Notes: generated by a model from the sequence alone, not told the origin. DNA of 15,977 bases from an uncultured Collinsella sp. (GCA_902489855.1 CABUBS010000023.1:1-15977), one strand, 5' to 3'; shown: positions 1 to 8,895, counted from the first letter of the stretch. Program-made: numbers and translations.

Positions 1-953
1 ACCAGGTTCTCGGTATCAAAGTAAGTCGCGAGCACGTCGTCGACCTTTTGAGACTCGTCGTTGAGCGCATCGAGCATCTCGATGAGCTTGGTGTGGTCCG
101 AATCGCCCTTGATCTCGAGCATGCCCTCAAACGCCGCCTGATTGTAGTCGGGGTCATCGGCAAGCTTAATGGTCTCCTCGTAGCGATGGAAATCGAAGCT
201 GTTCACCTTGTACAGATGCCCGCTCTTATCGAGCCCATGCGCCTTAAGCGCCGCCTTATTGAGCTGCTCTACCTGCGTAAATAGACCGTAGTCCTCAAAA
301 GTGTCGTTGGCCTTTTCGGTCTGGTCGCATACCCACAGATGCACAAACTGCGTGCGCAGGCCCATCATCTGGGGAATGCCGCGGATAAGGTCGTAGGCCA
401 TCTTGTTGCGAAAGCGCATGCCCTCGCCCATATGCTTGTTGAGCGCAATCGCGCGCTGCTGGCGCCAGGTACCCTTGCCCCTTTTGAGCTCCACCTTGTA
501 ATTCTTTTGCGTGTTGGTGCTCGACGTCTGGCCGCGCACCTGCACGGTGGCATTAGGTGCTTCCTCGCCGTAGCCCACCTCGCCGGCAACTGGGCCCTCT
601 TCGTCGCCCGGCTGCAGCAGGCCCATAACCTGATAGCGCGTCACACCCATGTCGGCATAGTCATACACCGAGTACGTGTTGATCTCTGCCCAGCTGTGGT
701 CGGTGTTCTCGGAGCTGTTGCCGCGCGAGACCGTCAGGTACATGGTCACAATGCCCGAGTCGTCGTAGACCTCGTACAGCTCGTCCTTATCGCGCAGGTG
801 CTTGGTGCCGTCCGAGGACTCGGCCTTTTTAATCTTGTCCTGCTTTTTGACCTTTTTAGTCGAGGATTCGTCCTGAGACGAGCAGCCCGAAAGCAACAAC
901 GCGCCGGCAGCCGCCTCGATCAGGCAGCGGCGAGACATCAACTTATCGATCAT
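1..953 (-). CDS. CotH-family protein kinase-like lipoprotein, 3' end outside window
   Basis: This is the last visible gene of the pel operon; 317 codons are in the window and the gene continues past the left edge. The protein starts MIDKLMSRR and has a lipobox (L21-S22-G23-C24), so it should be a membrane-anchored extracytoplasmic lipoprotein, followed by a Lys/Ser-rich linker. Residues 137-156 carry the CotH family signature (VRGQTSS, then K150, Y152-K153), and residues 222-230 (YGLFTQVEQ) match the family's second conserved block. CotH proteins are atypical kinases known from spore coats, but many non-sporulating bacteria encode relatives near exopolysaccharide genes. The ATG at 953 lies inside the last codons of pelG (11-base overlap) behind GGGGAGG, so the two genes are coupled. 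Catalytic residues are further downstream and cannot be checked here. A role in modifying or anchoring Pel is inference. Confidence 0.82.
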   Translation of the reverse strand, partial: MIDKLMSRRCLIEAAAGALLLSGCSSQDESSTKKVKKQDKIKKAESSDGTKHLRDKDELYEVYDDSGIVTMYLTVSRGNSSENTDHSWAEINTYSVYDYADMGVTRYQVMGLLQPGDEEGPVAGEVGYGEEAPNATVQVRGQTSSTNTQKNYKVELKRGKGTWRQQRAIALNKHMGEGMRFRNKMAYDLIRGIPQMMGLRTQFVHLWVCDQTEKANDTFEDYGLFTQVEQLNKAALKAHGLDKSGHLYKVNSFDFHRYEETIKLADDPDYNQAAFEGMLEIKGDSDHTKLIEMLDALNDESQKVDDVLATYFDTENL

Positions 954-2487
954 CAGAACCTCCCCAATGTTTTTGGAACAGGCGAACCACCATACGTTCA
1001 AACGCACTGCGCGGATCACCGCCCACGCGCTTGTCCTCGTAGCGTTGCTCAACACGGTCGAGCACCCGGCCAAGTTCGGTAAACCAGCCCGTCTTGTCAA
1101 TAGCCACAATAGGCTGCTGACTCAGGATACGATACGGCAAGTTGGCGGTATAGGTATCGAGCCGCAGCAGCGCCACGATAAAAAACACCGCTGCACCCAA
1201 CAAAAAGCCAAAGCCGTAAAACTGCTGCGGCAAGAGCAAAGAAACGGCAGTCACCAGCCCGGCCACACCGGCAAACAGCCCCGAGGCCAGCACGGCCCCC
1301 TTGTAGTCGGTAAAGTACAGCAAGATGAGCAACACCGTATTGCCCACGGCATACAGGCCGTAGCCCACGCACAGCGTGCGAAAATACCCGTGCATCAGGT
1401 TGTTAAAGCCCAACGGTAGGGCCGACAGCACCGTGGTCTCGAGCGAAATGACCGCCGCCGTCACAAACAGCTGCTTGAGCGCACAAAACCGTAGTTCTCT
1501 GTTGAGCGTGGCAAGCATTTCCTCCTCGGCCACCACAATGTCGCCCACCACGCCACCGTCGTTGAACAGGCTGTAGTAGTCGCGGTAGCGCGGATAGAAG
1601 TTGACCTCGACCGAGACCACAAAGTTGACGGACGTGACCAGGATCGTCAAAAACGCGATGAGCGCCGGCACATCGTGGTACGGCGCACCATAAAACAAGC
1701 CCTTGACCTGAACGCCAATGGGACCGGCCCAAATTATCACCAAGTGCGCAAAGAGTCCCAGATTGGTTAACAGGCCCGTGAGCGCCAGCGGCATAAACTG
1801 ATCGAGCCACTGCAAAAAGGGCCAGGGGCTGCGGTCGCTCTGAGGAAAATACCGGTACAGCAGTACCACGTCCCAGGCGAGCATGACGCCGTAGCCCAGA
1901 GCAATTGATGCCAACAGGCCCTCGACCGGCGGCAGTCCCAGCGCCAGCGCGGTCAGGGCGCACAGGCACGCCACGCCAATGGCAGCCGCAAAGCTGCACA
2001 GGATGCCGCGGTAATCCTTGATGGCCGTGAGGTAACTCATACCGTTCCAGTTGACGATCATAATGTTGAACAGCCACAGGCACAGCAGCCCCTGCAGCAG
2101 CGTGGCGCCCGAGAACAGCAAAAAGACGCCGTAGAGCACCGTGCCCGCAACGAGCATGATGGCGTTGGAGCCCCAAAACGAAGGCAGTATCTCATCCTCG
2201 CGATCGGCAAACAACATATCGGCCAAAAAGCGCGTGACCGGCATGGAGAAAAAGCTCGTGAGCAAAAGCGAGGCCAGCAGTGTGTAGGTCACCATGCACA
2301 CCAGCAGATCCTGGTTGGCACGCCCTACGCCCCACAGACCGCACAGCACCAAGATACCCACCTGGAGCAGCACGCCCAACAGCATGGGACCCGTGCACAC
2401 AATGCCGGCGTAGCCGTAAGCGCGCATCGTGGCAAAAAGGCCCTTGCGCCTAAACAGGCGCTTAAGCTCAAAACCGATTCCGGCCAC
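943..2487 (-). CDS. pelG: PelG, Pel polysaccharide membrane transporter
   Basis: This 514-residue polytopic membrane protein of the PelG family (MOP/Wzx-flippase-like) is thought to carry the growing Pel chain across the cytoplasmic membrane together with PelD and PelE. The N-terminus MAGIGFELKRLFRRKGLF is the recognisable PelG start: a short amphipathic segment, then the first helix around residues 25-50. About a dozen hydrophobic stretches follow up to residue 455, and a charged cytoplasmic tail ends the protein. Length fits the family. The start is GTG at 2487, three bases after the pelF TAG, with GGGGGAG upstream inside the end of pelF. The stop overlaps the start of the CotH-like gene. 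Confidence 0.95.
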   Translation of the reverse strand: MAGIGFELKRLFRRKGLFATMRAYGYAGIVCTGPMLLGVLLQVGILVLCGLWGVGRANQDLLVCMVTYTLLASLLLTSFFSMPVTRFLADMLFADREDEILPSFWGSNAIMLVAGTVLYGVFLLFSGATLLQGLLCLWLFNIMIVNWNGMSYLTAIKDYRGILCSFAAAIGVACLCALTALALGLPPVEGLLASIALGYGVMLAWDVVLLYRYFPQSDRSPWPFLQWLDQFMPLALTGLLTNLGLFAHLVIIWAGPIGVQVKGLFYGAPYHDVPALIAFLTILVTSVNFVVSVEVNFYPRYRDYYSLFNDGGVVGDIVVAEEEMLATLNRELRFCALKQLFVTAAVISLETTVLSALPLGFNNLMHGYFRTLCVGYGLYAVGNTVLLILLYFTDYKGAVLASGLFAGVAGLVTAVSLLLPQQFYGFGFLLGAAVFFIVALLRLDTYTANLPYRILSQQPIVAIDKTGWFTELGRVLDRVEQRYEDKRVGGDPRSAFERMVVRLFQKHWGGSDDR

Positions 2488-2490
2488 CGG

Positions 2491-3918
2491 CTACTCCCCC
2501 TCTCTGGGCAGGTCAAACGCACGCGCCGTCTCGTCGTACAGCGCGCGATAGTTGGCGAGCATCTGCTCGTGCAAAAAGTACGTGGCAACGCGACGCTGGC
2601 CGCGCTCCCCCATATCGATACGGCGAGCGCGGCTTGTGCACATGCGTTCCATGGCATCGGCCAAACCCTTGCGATACATAGGCGGCGTCACAAAACCCGC
2701 CACGCCAAAGTCGTCGCCCGGGGCGCCTTCGAGCAACTCGCGGCAGCAGCCCACCTCGGTCGTCACGCAGGGACGGCGCGATGCAAGCGACTCCAGCACG
2801 CTGAGCGGCTGACCCTCGGAGATGCTCGTCAAAATGGTAAAGTCGAGCTTTTCCATGTACTCGACCACGTTGACGCGGCCGGTAAAAATCAGGTCGTGCA
2901 CGCCCAGGGTGTCGACGAGCGCATGGCACTCGGCGCCGTACTCTTCGTCGTCCACGCCGCCCATGATGTGCAGGCGCACCTTGGGCAGGCGCTCGTGCAG
3001 CTCAAAGAAGGCATAGATCATGGTCTTGACGTCCTTGATGGGCGCCAGGCGCACCACCGCGCCAATGTCCACCCAGCCGTCATCGGGCTTTAAGGGAATG
3101 TCCTTAAAGCGGTCGAACTGGATGCCGTTGGGGATGACCAGGCATTTGTCCGCATCGCAGCCCATATCGATCTGCGTCTTGCGGGCGTTATGGAACAAAC
3201 TGGTCACGCGGAAGGCACGGCGGTAGATCTCCTCCGAAAGCAGGTAGAAAAAGCGAATCCAGCGGTCCTTAAACGACGGCACCACCCAGTCGGCGCGAAT
3301 GATCTCTTCCTCACGCTCGCGGGTATAGATGCCGTGCTCGGTCAGCAATACCGGCGCATGGGAAACGCTCGAGCCCAGGCAGGCGAGCAGACCACCGTAG
3401 CCGGTCGAGATGGCATGGTACACATCGGCCACCGGTACCTCGCTGCCCAACAGGTAGAGCACGGGAAGCAGCATAGAGCGCAAAGTGTGGAATGCGTCGG
3501 CAAAGGGCGTGTAGGGATACTCGGCCAGGCACACGTCGCGAAAGATATCCATAAACGTGCGGCTCTGCAAAAACGAGAGCGGATGCACGCGACGGCGGTA
3601 GAAGATATCGAATAACACGTCCCAGTCCGGATTGGAGAGCGACACCAGACGGCGTAACGCCTCGCGCTCACGGTCGTTAAAACTGGCTTCATGTTGCTCG
3701 CCCGAAAGCCGCAGGGCATCGTCCAGGAACACCTCGTGCACCTCGACCACGTTGCCGGGCAGCTCGTAGACAAACTTGCCGCGGTCGGCAGCATGCGCGC
3801 CGATCACCCACAACACAAACTCGTGCTCGGGCATAGCCTGGATATAGCCGTGCATCCAAGTGGACACACCGCCGTGCACATAGGGGTAGCAACCCTCGAG
3901 CACCAAGCAGATTCTCAT
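2491..3918 (-). CDS. pelF: PelF, GT4 glycosyltransferase for Pel synthesis
   Basis: PelF is the cytosolic GT-B glycosyltransferase (family GT4) that polymerises nucleotide-sugar substrate into Pel. The 475-residue protein has the typical N-terminus with a Gly-rich loop (YPYVHGGVSTW, residues 11-21) and the PelF-specific LTEHGIYTRERE at 192-203. The second Rossmann domain starts at VIPNGIQFDRF (261-271), and VVRLAPIKDVKTM (288-300) is the donor-site region. The GT4 EX7E motif is E368-GQPLSVL-E376. Length matches known PelF proteins. The ATG at 3918 overlaps the pelA stop as ATGA, showing translational coupling. The family assignment is very secure; the actual sugar is not shown by the sequence. 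Confidence 0.97.
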   Translation of the reverse strand: MRICLVLEGCYPYVHGGVSTWMHGYIQAMPEHEFVLWVIGAHAADRGKFVYELPGNVVEVHEVFLDDALRLSGEQHEASFNDREREALRRLVSLSNPDWDVLFDIFYRRRVHPLSFLQSRTFMDIFRDVCLAEYPYTPFADAFHTLRSMLLPVLYLLGSEVPVADVYHAISTGYGGLLACLGSSVSHAPVLLTEHGIYTREREEEIIRADWVVPSFKDRWIRFFYLLSEEIYRRAFRVTSLFHNARKTQIDMGCDADKCLVIPNGIQFDRFKDIPLKPDDGWVDIGAVVRLAPIKDVKTMIYAFFELHERLPKVRLHIMGGVDDEEYGAECHALVDTLGVHDLIFTGRVNVVEYMEKLDFTILTSISEGQPLSVLESLASRRPCVTTEVGCCRELLEGAPGDDFGVAGFVTPPMYRKGLADAMERMCTSRARRIDMGERGQRRVATYFLHEQMLANYRALYDETARAFDLPREGE

Positions 3919-5795
3919 TTATCGCCGCCCTCCTTGCGCTCAATCGTCACGGTCTTATCATTTACCTTGAGCAGATACAGATTGCCCGTAAGATGCGTCA
4001 GTTCGCCACCCGTCACCGCACCCGGCTCGCCATTATTGGCGCGGAACATGAGCCACGCCTCGTCGTGGAAATTGCCCAGGTTGAGCGTCCAGGCATCTGC
4101 ACTTGTATCCACGTTCACCGTAACCGACGAAAAGCGCTGGATGGCACCGGAGCACTCCGACGCCGTCTGGTGCCGCAGATCGGGCGCGGATTTGGTAAGC
4201 CAGTCCAGGTAGTCGGTCAGGCCGCCCTTGTAGACCTCCCAGCCCTCTTTGGCGCCGCGATCCGGATCGAGCAGGTCGTCCGGGTGCATAAAGTGCGTAC
4301 TCACGTAGTGCATGTTGAGCTCGGACACGGCGGCCAGGCGCATATAGGAATCGTCGACCATGCCGCCCGAGACAATGCGCGGCTGCTCCACAATGCCATC
4401 GCTCGCCACGCCAAACTCCTGCACGTAGGGCAGGTCGGTACCGTCCTCAAAGTACGTACTGGCGATGGTCTTAATGCGCGGAACGTCGGTGCCGATGAGC
4501 TTGCGCGCTCGGGCCGAAAGGATATTCGACGGCGGTACGTAAACCGAGCCGTGCGCGTTGGGCAGGACCTCGTCCTGAAACGCGATAAGTTCGTTGAGCG
4601 AAGCGACGAGCGTCTCTTTGTTCTTCCAGGTCTTGTAGTCATACAGAGTGCCATAGTCGGTATCCCAGAGCGCGAGCGGCTGATGGTTGTAGCCGTGAAA
4701 GCCCAGCTCACCGCCCATCTGCAGCAGCATGCCGCCAAAATAGCGGAACTGCGTGGTATCGGCCTGGCGCGCGGGCTCGGTCTGGTTGACCGCGTCCTCG
4801 TAGTTTTCGATCATCACGCCGGTATAGCGAATGCCGTATTTTTGCGCGAGCTTTTGCAGATCGGGCCACCAGACCTTGGTGTAAAAATCGGCAATGGAAA
4901 GGCCGTAGTCACGCTTGATATAAGTACCATCGCCCGAGGGCACGGGGCTAGGAAAGTCGTCCAAAAAGAACACGGCGCTGTTGATGACCGGATAGGCCGT
5001 GGCATCACCCAGCAGGCTGATCGCCGCGGCGTAAAAACCGCGCATGACCTTGTCATAGATACCGATATTGCACACCACGGTGCGCCCGCTACCGCAGTCA
5101 TTGGACCAAATGAGCGGGGCGCCCGCATCGCCGGTCATAGCCCACACACGAGCCGTCTCGCGCAGCGATACCGAAAGCGACGAATCAAAGGGGTCCGAGA
5201 GCTCGTAGCGCTCTCCCCCGCCCAGCATAAAGTCCTCACTCGGCACAATGCTTTCGGCTTTTACATAGTCATATCCGGCCGATTCAATGCCAAGCTTGGA
5301 GGCAATCACTTGCAGATAGCTCGAGTTATCCGGCGGCATGGCGAGCATAAGCGAACCGCCGGCACTCACCCAACTCATAATGTCGCTCAGGTGCGTACTG
5401 AGCCCATCAAGCGACGGCATGAGCAAAATCACGCGATCGAAGGAGGTCAGCGAGGGAATGGCATCCGCGCCATCCAGGGCAAGGTCAACGTCGCGGTGCG
5501 CGATCTTCATGTCGAGCAGGATCTGGTCGAACTGCTCCTTTACGTCCTCGACGCCCGCTTGATCGGAATCGGTAATGACCAGGCACGTGGGCTTTTGGCC
5601 AAAGATTGCCGAGGAGGCAGGCACCGCATCGTTGGCGGCAAGCATCCCCAGCTTATGCTGACCCGCACTGTACTGCACGCCGGCACGTTCCACCAGCAGC
5701 ACGGCGGCCATGGCAATAAAGACCGCCCACACCACGAGGAGTCCCATCCAACGAAAGCGGCCTGCACGGTCGCGGATATGTTGCGCCACGCTCAT
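3915..5795 (-). CDS. pelA: PelA-type polysaccharide deacetylase (DUF2194-like), membrane anchored
   Basis: The 626-residue protein should act on Pel outside the membrane. Residues 17-35 form one N-terminal transmembrane helix, and residues 70-265 look like a Rossmann/GATase-like domain. A NodB-type deacetylase domain follows. It shows FFLDDFPSP (277-285) with the metal Asp at 279 or 280, HGYNH (H367, H371), PPSN (421-424) and H501/H504 in THFMHPDD. A beta-rich tail ends the protein. There is no glycoside hydrolase domain as in the Pseudomonas PelA, which is the arrangement known from Gram-positive pel loci. The start at 5795 was chosen because its ATGA overlaps the pelE stop and GGGGAGGAGG lies just upstream; a longer reading from 5819 would add eight Gly/Arg-rich residues without support. 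The gene ends in another ATGA overlap with pelF. Confidence 0.9.
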   Translation of the reverse strand: MSVAQHIRDRAGRFRWMGLLVVWAVFIAMAAVLLVERAGVQYSAGQHKLGMLAANDAVPASSAIFGQKPTCLVITDSDQAGVEDVKEQFDQILLDMKIAHRDVDLALDGADAIPSLTSFDRVILLMPSLDGLSTHLSDIMSWVSAGGSLMLAMPPDNSSYLQVIASKLGIESAGYDYVKAESIVPSEDFMLGGGERYELSDPFDSSLSVSLRETARVWAMTGDAGAPLIWSNDCGSGRTVVCNIGIYDKVMRGFYAAAISLLGDATAYPVINSAVFFLDDFPSPVPSGDGTYIKRDYGLSIADFYTKVWWPDLQKLAQKYGIRYTGVMIENYEDAVNQTEPARQADTTQFRYFGGMLLQMGGELGFHGYNHQPLALWDTDYGTLYDYKTWKNKETLVASLNELIAFQDEVLPNAHGSVYVPPSNILSARARKLIGTDVPRIKTIASTYFEDGTDLPYVQEFGVASDGIVEQPRIVSGGMVDDSYMRLAAVSELNMHYVSTHFMHPDDLLDPDRGAKEGWEVYKGGLTDYLDWLTKSAPDLRHQTASECSGAIQRFSSVTVNVDTSADAWTLNLGNFHDEAWLMFRANNGEPGAVTGGELTHLTGNLYLLKVNDKTVTIERKEGGDK

Positions 5796-6697
5796 CCGAC
5801 CTCCTCCCCGTCGCGCCAAAACGCCAACTTTTCGCGGTTGTCGGCGCTCAAATACACATGTTGCTTGTCAATCGCATCGATCACACGGTGAACCTCGTCA
5901 CCGTCGCGGCGCATCACGGCCAGGCGCAGGCAAAGCATCCAAACCTCCTGCTCCTCGGGCACGTCGAGCACCAGCTGGTCGGTCACGGCCTGCGCTTCGT
6001 CGATCTGTCCGACATCGGCCAGCGCCGTCGCGTATCGAATGCGCAGCTCAAGGGTATCCTCGCGCTCGCAGCGACGCGCAAGCAGGCGCGCGTACTGTTG
6101 ACGCTGAATCTGAGCCACGCGCCCCTCAGCCAAGCCCGAGCACAAGTATTCACCAAGAAAATCGCAGTATTCGTTGAGGTTTTGCGCGCTCGGGTCCGTC
6201 TTAAAGGCACGCTCCAGCTGCTGCAGTTTAAGGTCGGACTCCTTGGAGATCTGCGCCACCGCCGTCGCGGCATAGTGCGCCACCTCAACGTCGTCGTTAA
6301 GCTTAGCCGCCTGCAACTGCGCCAGGTACGCGTCGGGCTCCTCGGTGAGCATGGAGAGCATTAGGCGGCGCCGGTATGCCGGGTCGTTGACGATGAGCGC
6401 CTCCTCGAGCGGCACTACGCCTGCATCGTCCTCACCACTCGGTACCGACATACTGCGATGGAGCTCGTCGTTGAAGCGCAGCGACTCCAGCGCAGACTCT
6501 TTCAGCCCCTCGCCAAACACCGCGCTGCGGACCGATAGCAGAACCACCAGCAACGGGCCCCACAGCGGCACCAGCACTATCACAGCCAGCATGTGCCCGC
6601 GCACCGGCAGCAGGCCCAACTTCATGAGCGTCCACAGCATCAGGCAAACCAGCGCATGAATCAGCAGCAAGACGGCAGCAACGACAAGCGAGATCAA
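5792..6697 (-). CDS. pelE: PelE-like membrane protein with TPR repeats
   Basis: The 301-residue protein has two N-terminal transmembrane helices (about residues 2-25 and 36-56). A long soluble part follows, rich in Ala/Leu helices with TPR-like spacing (about 105-290). This is the plan of PelE, which holds PelD and PelF in the synthase complex at the inner face of the membrane. Primary sequence of PelE is poorly conserved, so the call rests on topology plus its place between pelD and the pelA gene, the same order as in Bacillus-type pel loci. The start is TTG at 6697, overlapping the pelD stop (TTGA), with GAGGGGGG six bases upstream; the next ATG would cut into the first helix. Confidence 0.88.
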   Translation of the reverse strand: MISLVVAAVLLLIHALVCLMLWTLMKLGLLPVRGHMLAVIVLVPLWGPLLVVLLSVRSAVFGEGLKESALESLRFNDELHRSMSVPSGEDDAGVVPLEEALIVNDPAYRRRLMLSMLTEEPDAYLAQLQAAKLNDDVEVAHYAATAVAQISKESDLKLQQLERAFKTDPSAQNLNEYCDFLGEYLCSGLAEGRVAQIQRQQYARLLARRCEREDTLELRIRYATALADVGQIDEAQAVTDQLVLDVPEEQEVWMLCLRLAVMRRDGDEVHRVIDAIDKQHVYLSADNREKLAFWRDGEEVG

Positions 6698-8832
6698 GCG
6701 GCACCCCCCTCACCGTCACCGGTGTAAGAGATATGCTGCAGCAACGCCACGATGTCCTCGCCATCGACGGGCTCCACCGCAATCTGCTTTGCGCTCAGGC
6801 GCTCGCGGATAATGGGAAGATCGCACGCCTTTGCCTGGCGCATAAGCAGGTAGAGCACGTCGCCGTCGACCAAGCCCGCCGCATCGCTCTCGCGGATTGC
6901 CGACCCAATTGCGCCCAACAGCTCGCCGACAGGCTCCATGCCCGGTACCACGCGCAGGAGCAAAAAGCTGCCCATCTTGCCATCTGCCAGCGCCTGCTCG
7001 GCCGCGAGCTCTTGGCCAAAGGCAGCCTGCTTGAGCACGCAAGTGCCGTCAACGCAGCGTTTATCCTGTGCCACCGCCTCATAGTCAAAGGCACAGCCCA
7101 GCGCGCTTTCGACCAGGCCGCACAAGATGCGGAACAAGTTTTGATAATAAAGGGTCATTTGGTTTTCGGCCGCACGACGCACAAAGATCAACACGGCGGG
7201 CGCCCCGTCACGCTCGATCGTGTATCCAAACATGGGAAGCCCCGGCGTCAGCTCGCGGTTCACCCACAGATTCGAACGACCCCCGTCGCCCAAAAGAGGT
7301 GCAAGCTGCTCAAGCGTGAGCGAGCGTGCGGCATCTTCGGCAATCGCGGGACTTGCTGCCACCAGGCGTGCAAATGCCCCGCCCGAAACATGGTAGATCG
7401 CCACCGAATCGTTCTCGAGGATCTCGCCCAAAAGCTCGCAGCACTTGCGATAGATGTCGCGCGGGTTGAGCACGTCGAGCTCCTGCGTCACGGCAAAGAT
7501 CTTGCCAAAGCTGTCGTGGCGACCCACGATCTGGCGCCTGTACGCGCGCTTGTCCTCGATCGCGTCGTGGTAGAGCTGCGTAAGGAACGTATTGCGGTTG
7601 CGCACGAGCTCGTTTTGATCGCGCTCCGCCCTAATGGCTTCACTGCTGCGCAGCTGCACATAGCCGCACACGGCACCCACCACAAAGTACGCAATAAACG
7701 GCAGCCAGTTGGACGGCTCGTAGAACAGGCCCTGAAAGGTATAGCCGTACTGAGTAAAGTAACTCGCGGCCAAACCCACCGACGCCAGCAGCGCCGCAAC
7801 CAGGCCAAAGTCCAAGCCATACAGCGTGCCGATCAACACCACGAAGAGCAGGCGATAATCGAGCACGTTGAGCTGGGCCGATTGGGAGAACAAATGCTCC
7901 AGTACCTCGAACAGAACCCAGGCAACGCCCGTCTCTAGGCATTTAATAGGCAGCGTGCACATCCGGATGCGGTCGATGGCGGCGCGCAAGGGGTTGACCT
8001 TCTTTGCGCGGCCAGCATCCCAACGCGCTTGAATGGTCGAAAGATCGCGCAGCAAGTCATAGCGCTGAAACCAGCCATAACGTACGCGAACGACGTCACT
8101 GACGGGCAGGGCGAAGCCGGCAGAATCGCCATAGGCAACTGAAAGCCCTGGGAACAGCGCCTTGAGGGCCTCGCCCACCTCACCTGACGCGTGATGGAAG
8201 GTATCGGCAACGTCGAGCGTCTCAAAGTTACCATCCCAGCTATCGAAGATGCGGCGCACCAGCACCGCAAGCTCCTCGGCACACAGCAAGGGAAACGCCG
8301 CATCCTGCGCGCCCTGTAGAGCGACCGATCCGGTTAAGCACGCGTCGAACAGCGGTGCCAAAAACGGGTCCTCCAGCGCGGCAGACGCGGTATACAGGAA
8401 CGGCACGCGCAGGATCTTGGTCTGAACACCCTCGCGAGCAGCGTAGTAGCGGCAAAGGTCGTTTGCCGCGCGGGCGATAATGCCCTTGCCCGTTCGCCCC
8501 GCAGCATCGGCGGCACCCTCGGCACCCGCGGGCCCCGCTACATACAGCAGTTGGACCCGGCGACCCGCGCACGCACGAAAGACCGAGCGCAGCGTCTCGA
8601 TATCGCCCACGGTATCGGTATGCGGGGTAAGGTAATTGGATAGGTAGACCACGCGGTCGAACTCGTAGGCCTGATCCAGGTGTTGCAGAAGCTCTTTCCA
8701 CGAGGCATGGGGCGATGACTCGTCGCGGCGCGCTTCCGCGGCAGCGACGACCTGGACATGGTCCCCGGGGAACGCCTTGGCACAAAAGTCATCGTCAACA
8801 TATGCGGTGTTGCCAACAACCAGCACCTCCAT
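6694..8832 (-). CDS. pelD: PelD, c-di-GMP receptor with N-terminal SDR-like domain
   Basis: The 712-residue first gene of the operon has several parts. Residues 1-280 look like an extended SDR / NAD-dependent epimerase fold (MEVLVVGNTAYVDDDF, later ILRVPFLYT at 140-148), but the glycine motif is poor and no YxxxK is seen. Residues 298-396 hold about four transmembrane helices and 400-435 a charged coiled segment. Residues 450-585 form a GAF-like domain and 590-705 a degenerate GGDEF domain. R647-E-S-D650 is an intact RxxD inhibitory site, five residues before DGDVL (656-660), which replaces GGDEF. In Pseudomonas PelD the same RxxD binds cyclic di-GMP and switches on polymer synthesis, so this protein is inferred to be a c-di-GMP receptor without cyclase activity. 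The ATG at 8832 follows GAGGAGGGG at good spacing. Confidence 0.93.
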   Translation of the reverse strand: MEVLVVGNTAYVDDDFCAKAFPGDHVQVVAAAEARRDESSPHASWKELLQHLDQAYEFDRVVYLSNYLTPHTDTVGDIETLRSVFRACAGRRVQLLYVAGPAGAEGAADAAGRTGKGIIARAANDLCRYYAAREGVQTKILRVPFLYTASAALEDPFLAPLFDACLTGSVALQGAQDAAFPLLCAEELAVLVRRIFDSWDGNFETLDVADTFHHASGEVGEALKALFPGLSVAYGDSAGFALPVSDVVRVRYGWFQRYDLLRDLSTIQARWDAGRAKKVNPLRAAIDRIRMCTLPIKCLETGVAWVLFEVLEHLFSQSAQLNVLDYRLLFVVLIGTLYGLDFGLVAALLASVGLAASYFTQYGYTFQGLFYEPSNWLPFIAYFVVGAVCGYVQLRSSEAIRAERDQNELVRNRNTFLTQLYHDAIEDKRAYRRQIVGRHDSFGKIFAVTQELDVLNPRDIYRKCCELLGEILENDSVAIYHVSGGAFARLVAASPAIAEDAARSLTLEQLAPLLGDGGRSNLWVNRELTPGLPMFGYTIERDGAPAVLIFVRRAAENQMTLYYQNLFRILCGLVESALGCAFDYEAVAQDKRCVDGTCVLKQAAFGQELAAEQALADGKMGSFLLLRVVPGMEPVGELLGAIGSAIRESDAAGLVDGDVLYLLMRQAKACDLPIIRERLSAKQIAVEPVDGEDIVALLQHISYTGDGEGGAA

Positions 8833-8876
8833 AGCGCACCCCTCCTCTAAAATCCACTTCTGTCATAGTCAAACAT

Positions 8877-8895
8877 GCGTATTTTACGCTGTCAA
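8877..8895 (-). promoter_or_regulatory. Candidate pel operon promoter -35 with adjoining palindrome
   Basis: On the minus strand, 45 bases upstream of pelD, there is a perfect TTGACA (8890-8895). It is followed at once by the hyphenated palindrome GCGTA-AAA-TACGC (8877-8889). The place is right for a promoter of the operon with an operator in the spacer. The matching -10 is weak: no good TATAAT-like hexamer lies 16-18 bases away (TTGACT is the best at 17). The element may therefore depend on an activator, or the -10 is elsewhere. This is a tentative call. Confidence 0.35.

Noticed and set aside
3993..5891. 632-codon open frame on the plus strand
   Set aside because: Antisense to the pelA-type gene, whose domain motifs and overlaps are clear; the translation is His/Arg/Val-rich as is usual for shadows in GC-rich DNA.
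6733..7938. 401-codon open frame on the plus strand
   Set aside because: Antisense to pelD; no ribosome binding site and no recognisable domain.
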